Notes under the pieces: generated by a model
What the model saw: the letters and a program-made list of their open reading frames with translations, nothing else
What the model was told of the DNA's origin: nothing
Databases searched by the model: none
Shown: one piece after another, positions 1 through 6,484 of the stretch
Position numbering within the stretch: position 1 is the first letter of the stretch
Layout: every line of letters begins with the position of its first letter
NCBI GenBank assembly: GCA_946184195.1
Contig: CAMHEP010000022.1
Span: forward strand, 1 to 16,701
DNA: 16,701 nucleotides
Reading direction: 5' to 3'
Source: an uncultured Bacteroidales bacterium
GTDB taxonomy: Bacteria > Bacteroidota > Bacteroidia > Bacteroidales > Paludibacteraceae
Program-made: the position numbers and the translations under genes

Positions 1-21
1 TGCGAAAAATTTGTAGAAATA

Positions 22-1029
22 ATGAAAAAAGTACTCGGTTTAGGTAACGCATTAACGGATGTTCTGCTTCAGGTATCCGAAGATGACCTTCGTGAATTAG
101 GTTTTCCCAAGGGAAGTATGAACCTTATCTCCATGGAGCAGGCGGAGCAGATACAGTTTCGTTTTGCCAACGTACGAAAACGTATGGTAACAGGCGGTTC
201 TGCTTCCAACACTATTACTACTATCACACAATTGGGAGGAAAGGCCGCTTTCATCGGTAAGATAGGTAATGATGAAGTGGGTGATTTCTATCGTAACGAC
301 CTTATCAAGAACGGTGTCAAGCCGTTGTTACTACAGTCTGCGGATAAAATGTCTGGGTGCTCTATCGTTTTCATTACTCCAGATGGTGAACGCACTTTTG
401 CTACGTATCTTGGGGCATCAGCGGATATGCATGCTGAGGATATTCAGAAAGAGGCTTTTATAGGCTATGATATCTTCCATATTGAAGGCTATATGGTTCA
501 GGATAACGAGTTGATTGAGAAGGCTATACGTCTGGCTAAAGAGTCTGGATGTATGGTAAGCCTTGATCTGGCATCATACAATGTGGTGAACGAAAATCAC
601 TATTTTCTCAAGGAACTCATTCGTAAGTACGTGGATATCGTCTTTGCTAACGAAGACGAGTCGTTTGCCTATACGCATCTCAATCCTGAGGAGTCGGTGG
701 CTAAATTGGCTAAGGAATGTGATATAGCAGTGGTGAAGGTGGGTAAACGTGGTTCGTATGTGCAACAAGGAGATAAGATGTGTCACATTGGTGCCATCAC
801 TACAGCATGTACAGACTCAACAGGAGCCGGTGATCTTTATGCCGGCGGTTTTCTGCATGCATTGGGAGAGGGATTCTCGGTGCGTAAGTGCGGCGAGATA
901 GGAACAATAGCTGCAGGACGTGTCGTTGAAATCGTGGGAACTAAATTATCTGAGGAGACGTGGGATGAGATACGTCGTATATGTGCACTCTATCGCGGTT
1001 TCCTCCAGAAATATCCGACTAATATCTAA
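22..1029 (+). CDS. PfkB-family sugar/adenosine kinase
   Basis: 335-residue ribokinase-fold (PfkB) kinase that would transfer phosphate from ATP to a hydroxymethyl group of a sugar or nucleoside in the cytoplasm. Both family signatures are visible: the glycine-rich first motif at residues 58-90 (GGSASNT, then GKIGNDEVG) and the second at 264-276 (TDSTGAGDLYAGG), whose Asp271 is the expected catalytic base in the anion-hole GAGD. The length is normal for the family. Bacteroidetes relatives are usually named adenosine kinase or carbohydrate kinase; the substrate cannot be read from the sequence. The ATG at 22 is preceded by an A-rich stretch, but the promoter is outside the window. The stop codon overlaps the start of the acyltransferase by one base (TAATG), so the two are probably translated from one mRNA. 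Confidence 0.92.
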   Translation: MKKVLGLGNALTDVLLQVSEDDLRELGFPKGSMNLISMEQAEQIQFRFANVRKRMVTGGSASNTITTITQLGGKAAFIGKIGNDEVGDFYRNDLIKNGVKPLLLQSADKMSGCSIVFITPDGERTFATYLGASADMHAEDIQKEAFIGYDIFHIEGYMVQDNELIEKAIRLAKESGCMVSLDLASYNVVNENHYFLKELIRKYVDIVFANEDESFAYTHLNPEESVAKLAKECDIAVVKVGKRGSYVQQGDKMCHIGAITTACTDSTGAGDLYAGGFLHALGEGFSVRKCGEIGTIAAGRVVEIVGTKLSEETWDEIRRICALYRGFLQKYPTNI

Positions 1030-1748
1030 TGGTCATGAAATATATTTATATACTCTATCAATATGTGATAGCGCTGCCGCTCCTATTTCTGCTTACTGCC
1101 TTCACGGCTATTATGACGGTTATTTGCATTCCATGGAAGAACGGAGCCTTTATCCATGCTATCCAGATTTTTTGGTCGCGTAGTTTCTTCTATCTCACTT
1201 TTCTTCCTGTTCACGTAGAGGGACTGGAGAATATAGACCCACATCAATCGTATGTCTTCGTGTCCAACCACACATCTATGTTTGATGTATGGCTTATTTA
1301 CGGATGGCTGCCCAATGTGTTCAAATGGTTGATGAAGAAGGAATTGGAGCATGTACCTTTTGTCGGCTTTGGTTGTAAAGCTGCCGGACATGTTTTTGTG
1401 GACCGTTCGAGTCCGCGTGCGGCTGTGGAGTCTATGCGTAAGGTGGAGAAGGTGCTTATTAATGGTGTCTCCACCGTCATCTTCCCGGAGGGAACCCGTA
1501 CACTGACCGGTGAGATGGGCCGCTTTAAACGTGGAGCCTTCCAGGTTGCTCTTGACCTGCATTTACCGGTGGTACCTATTTCGTTGAGTGGCTGCTATGA
1601 GGCCATGAATCGTAAGGCGTTCTTTGTCACTTGGCATCCCGTCAAAATGAAAATCGGCAAACCTATTGAGCTTGCCGATTTCGATGAGCCTCAGGCGGCG
1701 ATGGACTATGTCCGTGACCGTATTGCTGAGGGTATTACTCGCGATTAA
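1029..1748 (+). CDS. plsC: 1-acyl-sn-glycerol-3-phosphate acyltransferase (PlsC family)
   Basis: 239-residue membrane-associated acyltransferase, expected to acylate lysophosphatidic acid to phosphatidic acid in phospholipid synthesis. Hydrophobic N-terminal segment at about residues 8-33, then the catalytic NHxxxxD motif as NHTSMFD (residues 80-86) and the substrate-binding FPEGTRT motif (152-158). The order, spacing and size are those of the PlsC/LPLAT family. The ATG at 1029 overlaps the stop of the kinase by one base; a second ATG two codons later (MKYIYILY) is an equally possible start. The gene converges on gpmI with only 8 bases between the two stop codons. Exact acyl-acceptor specificity is inferred from the family; related PlsC proteins can use other lysophospholipids or ornithine lipids. 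Confidence 0.92.
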   Translation: MVMKYIYILYQYVIALPLLFLLTAFTAIMTVICIPWKNGAFIHAIQIFWSRSFFYLTFLPVHVEGLENIDPHQSYVFVSNHTSMFDVWLIYGWLPNVFKWLMKKELEHVPFVGFGCKAAGHVFVDRSSPRAAVESMRKVEKVLINGVSTVIFPEGTRTLTGEMGRFKRGAFQVALDLHLPVVPISLSGCYEAMNRKAFFVTWHPVKMKIGKPIELADFDEPQAAMDYVRDRIAEGITRD

Positions 1749-1769
1749 ATCGTGTATTACTGCACGATT
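1748..1769. terminator. weak stem-loop between convergent plsC and gpmI
   Basis: Inverted repeat AATCGTG (1748-1754) / CACGATT (1763-1769) with an 8-base loop. It overlaps the last base of the plsC stop codon and contains the gpmI stop codon in its loop. There is no clear T-run on either side, so it is a poor intrinsic terminator. It could still stabilise the 3' ends of both convergent transcripts. Confidence 0.3.
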
Positions 1770-3289
1770 AGACATCTACCCGTCATCTCCTTGGGTTGTT
1801 CGATACCGAGGATATGACATAGTGAGGGGGCGACATCAGCCAGGATGCCGTCCTCTGTTTTTGCATCCTTGTTGTCGCTGATATAGACGAATGGAACGGG
1901 ATTGAGGCTATGTGCAGTATTGGGTGTACCATCCTCATTCACTGCGTGGTCAGCGTTACCATGGTCAGCGATGATGATGACCTCGTAACCGTTACGGCGT
2001 GCCGCATTGACTACACGGTCTACACAGATATCTATGGTTACCACGGCTTGCTGGATACTGTTATACACACCGGTATGACCTACCATATCGCCGTTCGCGA
2101 AGTTAAGCACGATGAAATCGTACTTCTGTGTATCCAATGCATCGCTCAGAGCAGCTGCTACTTCGGGTGCCGACATCTCCGGCTGGAGGTCATAAGTAGC
2201 TACCTTGGGCGAAGGAATAAGAATCCGGTCTTCTCCTTCAAATTCGGCATCGCGTCCACCGCTATAGAAGAATGTGACGTGGGCAAACTTCTCCGTTTCT
2301 GCGATACGTAGTTGTTTAAGTCCTGCCTTGCTTACAATCTCGCCCATTGTATTCTGTACGTTCTCTTTGGGGAAGAGGATGTGCAGTCCTGTGAAACTGG
2401 ATTCATAGGGCGTCATGCAGTAGTAGTCCAAGTCCGGTATGCGCATCATTCCCTGCTCAGGCATATCTTGCTGAGTGAGCACAATGGTAATCTCGCGTGC
2501 ACGGTCATTACGGTAGTTAAAGAAGATGACTACATCCCCTTTCTCTATCTTTGCTACAGGTTGACCGTTCCGTACGTGTACGATAGGCTTGATAAATTCG
2601 TCGGTGATATCAGACTGATAGGATGCTTCCATAGCTTCGTGCATGCTCTCGTAAGCAGCACCTTGACCGTTCACTAAACAGTCGTATGCCACCTTAACAC
2701 GCTCCCAGCGTTTATCGCGATCCATGGCGTAGAAACGACCTTGTATGGTAGCTATCTCACCTACATTCTTTTGCATTTCCTTCTCCAATGCGTCAATAAA
2801 TCCGATACCTGAATGCGGATCTGTATCACGGCCATCCATGAAACAGTGAACGAATGTCTTGCCCTCCAATCCATACTCCTTAGCAATCTTAAGGAGGTAG
2901 AAGAGATGATCTAACGAACTATGTACGCCACCGTCACTCGTCAGTCCCATGATGTGTAGTTTCTTACCTTCTTTCTGGGCTTGAGAGAAAGCGGAAATAA
3001 TCTCTGGATTCTGCATGATACTGCCATCCTTGCAGGCGCGATTAATCTTCACCAGGTCTTGATAAACGACACGTCCGGCACCTATATTGAGGTGACCTAC
3101 TTCACTATTACCCATCTGACCATCAGGTAGACCTACGTTCTCACCGCTGGCTTGCAATTGGCTATGAGGATACTTCTCCAACAACGCATTCCAGTGGGGC
3201 GTGTTTGTCGAATAGATGGCATTGGAGGCGTCATGCTCACCTAATCCCCAGCCATCCAAAATCATTAATAATGCTTTTTTCTTTGTCAT
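1757..3289 (-). CDS. gpmI: 2,3-bisphosphoglycerate-independent phosphoglycerate mutase
   Basis: 510-residue cytoplasmic glycolytic enzyme interconverting 3- and 2-phosphoglycerate through a phosphoserine intermediate and two metal ions (usually Mn). The N-terminal metal-binding motif LMILDGWGLG contains Asp12. The catalytic serine is Ser62 in MGNSEVGHLNIGAGR. The C-terminal phosphatase-half metal ligands are in ADHGNADH (residues 441-448) and in AHS (His460). The length matches bacterial GpmI proteins. The start ATG at 3289 follows smpB by 42 bases with no terminator or promoter between them, so the two are likely co-transcribed from the promoter at 3818-3848. Nothing is missing from the active site. 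Confidence 0.97.
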   Translation of the reverse strand: MTKKKALLMILDGWGLGEHDASNAIYSTNTPHWNALLEKYPHSQLQASGENVGLPDGQMGNSEVGHLNIGAGRVVYQDLVKINRACKDGSIMQNPEIISAFSQAQKEGKKLHIMGLTSDGGVHSSLDHLFYLLKIAKEYGLEGKTFVHCFMDGRDTDPHSGIGFIDALEKEMQKNVGEIATIQGRFYAMDRDKRWERVKVAYDCLVNGQGAAYESMHEAMEASYQSDITDEFIKPIVHVRNGQPVAKIEKGDVVIFFNYRNDRAREITIVLTQQDMPEQGMMRIPDLDYYCMTPYESSFTGLHILFPKENVQNTMGEIVSKAGLKQLRIAETEKFAHVTFFYSGGRDAEFEGEDRILIPSPKVATYDLQPEMSAPEVAAALSDALDTQKYDFIVLNFANGDMVGHTGVYNSIQQAVVTIDICVDRVVNAARRNGYEVIIIADHGNADHAVNEDGTPNTAHSLNPVPFVYISDNKDAKTEDGILADVAPSLCHILGIEQPKEMTGRCLIVQ

Positions 3290-3331
3290 ATTGTATACCT
3301 TATTACATAGATTCTTTATAGAGTGTCCGAT

Positions 3332-3787
3332 TTAGCGTTTCATTAAGCGTTCCATCTCACGTTTGTCGTCTTTCTCACGGAGCGATTGACGCTTGTCATA
3401 GCTATGTTTACCTACACAAAGGGCTATCTCCATCTTGGCCAACCCTTTATCGTTGATATACAGGCGCAATGGAATGATTGTTTTACCGCTCTCTACGGTC
3501 TGGCGTTGCAGTTTGCGTAGCTCACGTTTGGTGAGTAGCAGTTTTCTGTCACGTCGTACCTCATGGTTGGAATAACTACCGAAACGATATTCCGATATGT
3601 TCATTTGCTTCACCCATAATTCGTTCCCTGTAAACTGACAATAACTGTCACTCAATGAGGCTTTGCCCTCACGGATAGACTTGATTTCTGTTCCGTATAG
3701 GGCAATGCCTGCATCATAGCGATCCAAAATCTCGTAGTCGAAACCGGCACGTTTGTTCTTGATATTTACATTACTCTTGAGTAGCAC
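3332..3787 (-). CDS. smpB: SsrA-binding protein SmpB
   Basis: 151-residue tmRNA-binding protein that brings tmRNA to stalled ribosomes for trans-translation. Typical blocks are present: NIKNKRAGFDYEI (residues 9-20), GTEIKSIREGKASLSDSYC (32-50), the RRDRKLLLTKREL block (78-90), and the basic C-terminal tail with YDKRQSLREKDDKRE (130-144), which folds in the decoding centre. The start is a GTG at 3787: the frame is closed by TAG only five codons upstream and the tmRNA-binding core starts at residue 4, so no ATG alternative fits. The promoter at 3818-3848 would give a leader of about 27 bases. No ssrA gene was recognised in the window. Confidence 0.96.
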   Translation of the reverse strand: MLLKSNVNIKNKRAGFDYEILDRYDAGIALYGTEIKSIREGKASLSDSYCQFTGNELWVKQMNISEYRFGSYSNHEVRRDRKLLLTKRELRKLQRQTVESGKTIIPLRLYINDKGLAKMEIALCVGKHSYDKRQSLREKDDKREMERLMKR

Positions 3788-3817
3788 TGTCCGATTACTC
3801 TAATTAGAAAAAACGTG

Positions 3818-3848
3818 CAAAGTTACACTTTTTTTTGCATTCACACAA
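3818..3848 (-). promoter_or_regulatory. Bacteroidetes-type promoter of smpB-gpmI
   Basis: Read on the minus strand: TTG at 3848-3846 as the -33 box, a 20-base spacer containing an A8 tract, then TAACTTTG at 3825-3818 fitting the TAnnTTTG -7 box. Transcription would begin near 3814, about 27 bases before the smpB GTG. Box identity and spacing are read directly; use as a promoter follows from the known Bacteroides consensus. Confidence 0.75.
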
Positions 3849-3872
3849 ATAAATCCGCTGTTTTTCTACTTT

Positions 3873-4973
3873 CTATAGTCCGTCGTCGTTTAGGGTAGGG
3901 AAGATACGTTGGGTGCGATAGGAGGTGAAATGTAATCGTAGAGGCATGAGTATATGCACCATCTTCTGCTGCCACGTCGGTGCCGGATCGGGAATGTAGG
4001 AATGTAGTGTGAGTGGAATACTATCTTTGTAATAGATAGCATCGGACGGAAGAGCATAATAGCGGATATCATGGTCAGTATAGAGTGTCACTGTCCAATG
4101 GAACAAATCACCGATAATAGTGATTTGCATCTCATCGGGGTTATAGCATTCGATAGGTAATGCTACTGAGGTGGGTACATTCTCTTTATGAGGGGAACGG
4201 ATGACATAGAGGCGGTTATCCTTCGTAACAGCCAAACCTATCATCAAATGTGAGGCAGGTTCCATAGTGAAGAGTTGTTTCCATCCATGTGTATTATCCG
4301 ATGAAATCGGAAAAACAACAGGCATACCGTGTTGCATTCTCAGCCAATAGAGTTGCTCTTGGCTATCGCTTAGGAGAAAGCCGTTGTCATAGTCTTTCCG
4401 TGTAGTACCGTTACCCCATATACATTGCACAGGAAAGCAGAATCCTTTTTTCTTCAACTCACGGGTGAATGAACGCGATTTAGCAGGAAGTAGCGCGTTA
4501 GTCTCGCAGTCGATAAACTCCAATCCATCGTCGGTCAGGCGAAATACATCAGGCGGAAGAGTCAAGTCTACAGAACCCGAAGCAGACTCTAACATGGTAT
4601 AGAGACCGACCGATGGTTTGTGTAGTTGACGCGGAGAAGTCTTGAAGTGAAACGTATAGCGTTGAATGAGTTTAGGGGTCAATTCATATCCATACAACGA
4701 ATCAGGCATTCTGCCTTCTGCCAAAAGCTGTCGATATGCAAAGAGCGGCAGAAGTGAATCGGCTTGAGCCTTAGTGAACACTTGCCCATGGAAATCTTCA
4801 TAGTGTACCTGCTTGTCAATGGTACGAAAAGCAATGAAGTCGGAGTCTAACTGCGAATAAAGAACAAAGGGGAACTTGTCCGTGTGAGGTCTTAATAGAG
4901 AATAACACGCAGGCACTAACCACATGACTACACCTGCACCTAAGACAATAATGATACTGACTATTTTTTTCAT
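3873..4973 (-). CDS. DUF4857-like membrane-anchored protein of an ABC operon
   Basis: 366-residue protein of unknown function. One N-terminal hydrophobic helix (about residues 4-26, signal peptide or anchor), then a soluble domain of some 340 residues, presumably outside the cytoplasm. The middle part has repeated beta-rich segments (for example YDNGFLLSDSQEQLYWLRM, about residues 195-214) suggesting a beta-propeller or beta-sandwich fold. It resembles Bacteroidales proteins labelled DUF4857 that sit beside ABC permeases; this assignment is from memory and was not searched. Its ATG overlaps the permease stop by four bases (ATGA), so it is translationally coupled and probably a dedicated accessory subunit of that transporter. 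No lipobox and no enzymatic motif seen. Confidence 0.8.
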   Translation of the reverse strand: MKKIVSIIIVLGAGVVMWLVPACYSLLRPHTDKFPFVLYSQLDSDFIAFRTIDKQVHYEDFHGQVFTKAQADSLLPLFAYRQLLAEGRMPDSLYGYELTPKLIQRYTFHFKTSPRQLHKPSVGLYTMLESASGSVDLTLPPDVFRLTDDGLEFIDCETNALLPAKSRSFTRELKKKGFCFPVQCIWGNGTTRKDYDNGFLLSDSQEQLYWLRMQHGMPVVFPISSDNTHGWKQLFTMEPASHLMIGLAVTKDNRLYVIRSPHKENVPTSVALPIECYNPDEMQITIIGDLFHWTVTLYTDHDIRYYALPSDAIYYKDSIPLTLHSYIPDPAPTWQQKMVHILMPLRLHFTSYRTQRIFPTLNDDGL

Positions 4974-5647
4974 AAACCTTTACCCATTGACAAACGATAC
5001 ACACTATAAAAAGGTAAACAGGTCACCGTACATGCCAACACGATGAGCCATGGCAAGAAATGGTCGTAGCAGGCAGGCTGTGAACTAATTAGACAAACAT
5101 ACACCACCGGTGCGCCTATCGCGAGCCATACTATTCGTATACCCCATGACGGCTCTAAAATAATCCAAGAGGTGACACTATACCCCATCAAGCCTGCGAT
5201 GAACCACGGACCCAGAGTGAGCAGGGCTCTCACAATGAGTTCGCGTGGTAGCCATATACTCTCTATAACGACTAAAAGACATGCAACTATACCGAACATA
5301 ATCAAGAGTGCAAAGAGAGAGAAAGCAAGCATGGATCCTATGGAGAGCCCCATGCTTACAGGTAAGTGCAAAGTCAAACGTATACGTCGTTGTTGCATCT
5401 CAGGCAACCACTGTACCAGTGCTAATACTACTGATGAAATCAGCGGAATATACATGTATGGTGTGATGAAAAGCATGTCTCTGCCAATCATCGTGGCGAT
5501 GGTCTCTATCTTGCCAGAAGCAATGAGGGTGCTACGTAGAGCTAACATCAGGTAGATTATCATGCCTATATGAATCATACCTAATAGAATGATAACCCAC
5601 TTGGTCTTGAGCCATTCCTTATAGAAAAATTGTTGAAACATAATCAT
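4970..5647 (-). CDS. ABC-2-type transporter permease
   Basis: 225-residue integral membrane protein with six predicted helices, at about residues 15-38, 54-77, 96-127, 137-163, 170-189 and 199-218. The substrate is unknown. It follows the ATPase gene with a 1-base overlap of stop and start and overlaps the DUF4857-like gene by 4 bases, making a compact three-gene operon. Start ATG at 5647; a second ATG two codons downstream (5641) is equally plausible. The small size and single permease gene suggest it dimerises. Family assignment rests on topology and operon context rather than a sharp sequence motif. Confidence 0.82.
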   Translation of the reverse strand: MIMFQQFFYKEWLKTKWVIILLGMIHIGMIIYLMLALRSTLIASGKIETIATMIGRDMLFITPYMYIPLISSVVLALVQWLPEMQQRRIRLTLHLPVSMGLSIGSMLAFSLFALLIMFGIVACLLVVIESIWLPRELIVRALLTLGPWFIAGLMGYSVTSWIILEPSWGIRIVWLAIGAPVVYVCLISSQPACYDHFLPWLIVLACTVTCLPFYSVYRLSMGKGL

Positions 5648-6348
5648 TAATATTTACCGGTTAATTCGATAAAAGTGTCCTCCAGAGTCTTTCCGGGGGA
5701 CATGAGTTCACTCACCGGACATTGACGTAAGATACTGCCATAATCCATCACGATACAATCGTCCACTAATCGTTCCAAGTCTTGGATAATATGTGAGGTG
5801 AGGAAGACTGTCTTATTACCACGTTGACAATAGTCGCGCAGATATTCGACGAATAATCGTCTGTATCCGGGATCTAATCCCAACGAGAAGTCGTCCAATA
5901 TCAATAGCTCCGGGTCTTGAGCCATCAGTAGCCCCAACGCCACTTGGGAACGTTGGCCATTAGACATCTGATTAAGATGCTGATAGTCTTGCACCTTCAT
6001 GAGACGCATGAGTTCGTAGTATGCATCCTTGTTCCACCTTGGGTAGAAGGGGGCATAGAATCGTTCTATTTGTTGAATAGTCATAAAAGGATATTGCACA
6101 TGTCCCTCCAACAGAAGACCTATACGTGCTCGCTCTTTAGCAGGCATTGTGCGGGTATCATACCCCAATAGACGACATGTGCCGGCATAAGGTTTGATGA
6201 ATCCGGATAGGATGTTAATAGTTGTTGTTTTACCGGTACCGTTCTTGCCTAATAAACCCAGTATACGACCTCTCGGCACCGTGAAACTAAGGTCACGATA
6301 AATAAGCCGCTTGCCATAGTAGTGCGTCACTCGGTCATATTCAATCAT
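5647..6348 (-). CDS. ABC transporter ATP-binding protein with altered Walker B
   Basis: 233-residue nucleotide-binding subunit that would power the permease encoded next to it. Counting from the ATG at 6348: Walker A GKNGTGKT (34-41), signature MSNGQ (128-132) in place of LSGGQ, Walker B LLILDD (148-153), D-loop region SLGLDPG (155-161), and switch His186 in TSHIIQD. The usual catalytic glutamate after Walker B is Asp153, a conservative but notable change; together with MSNGQ it marks a distinct subgroup. Two further in-frame ATGs at 6360 and 6363 are possible starts; 6348 is preferred because ABC domains usually begin just before this MIEYDRVTHYYG segment. All three lie downstream of the promoter at 6388-6418. 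The permease start overlaps its stop by one base. Confidence 0.92.
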   Translation of the reverse strand: MIEYDRVTHYYGKRLIYRDLSFTVPRGRILGLLGKNGTGKTTTINILSGFIKPYAGTCRLLGYDTRTMPAKERARIGLLLEGHVQYPFMTIQQIERFYAPFYPRWNKDAYYELMRLMKVQDYQHLNQMSNGQRSQVALGLLMAQDPELLILDDFSLGLDPGYRRLFVEYLRDYCQRGNKTVFLTSHIIQDLERLVDDCIVMDYGSILRQCPVSELMSPGKTLEDTFIELTGKY

Positions 6349-6387
6349 TGCATCTTGCATCATGGATGAAATATATAAAAACGACTG

Positions 6388-6418
6388 CAAAGGTACGTAA
6401 AAAAAAGAAAAAAAACAA
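6388..6418 (-). promoter_or_regulatory. Bacteroidetes-type promoter of the ABC operon
   Basis: Minus-strand reading: TTG at 6418-6416, a 20-base spacer that is almost pure T (T8-C-T8), then TACCTTTG at 6395-6388. Transcription would start near 6384, giving a leader of about 20-36 bases depending on which ATG is used. It faces away from the receptor-operon promoter, with 31 bases between the two -33 boxes. Confidence 0.75.
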
Positions 6419-6432
6419 GTATCTCCTGCAAT

Positions 6433-6450
6433 ATCCCCTTAAATGGGGAT
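6433..6450. promoter_or_regulatory. dyad ATCCCC-N6-GGGGAT, candidate operator
   Basis: Perfect inverted repeat with 6-base arms (6433-6438 and 6445-6450) around TTAAAT. The right arm shares its last T with the -33 TTG of the receptor promoter, and the dyad lies 15 bases beyond the -33 box of the opposite promoter. The position fits a repressor or activator site for either or both operons. The binding protein is unknown and is not encoded nearby. Confidence 0.45.
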
Positions 6451-6480
6451 TGTGTAATTAGCCGAATAGTAGTAATTTTG
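6450..6480 (+). promoter_or_regulatory. Bacteroidetes-type promoter of the receptor operon
   Basis: TTG at 6450-6452, a 20-base spacer, then TAATTTTG at 6473-6480. The first codon (GTG at 6485) begins 4 bases after this box, at or within a base or two of the expected transcription start, so the message would be leaderless or nearly so. Confidence 0.75.
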
Positions 6481-6484
6481 CAAC

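Noticed and set aside
1083..1562. Minus-strand open frame of 159 codons
   Set aside because: Antisense to the acyltransferase gene; no recognisable motifs and no promoter.
1910..2677. Plus-strand open frames of 133 and 121 codons
   Set aside because: They lie wholly inside gpmI on the opposite strand, have no domain pattern, and are read-through shadows of a well-conserved enzyme.
3788..3872. Terminator for the ABC operon
   Set aside because: No convincing stem followed by a T-run was found downstream of the stop at 3873; the interval is largely taken up by the smpB promoter.
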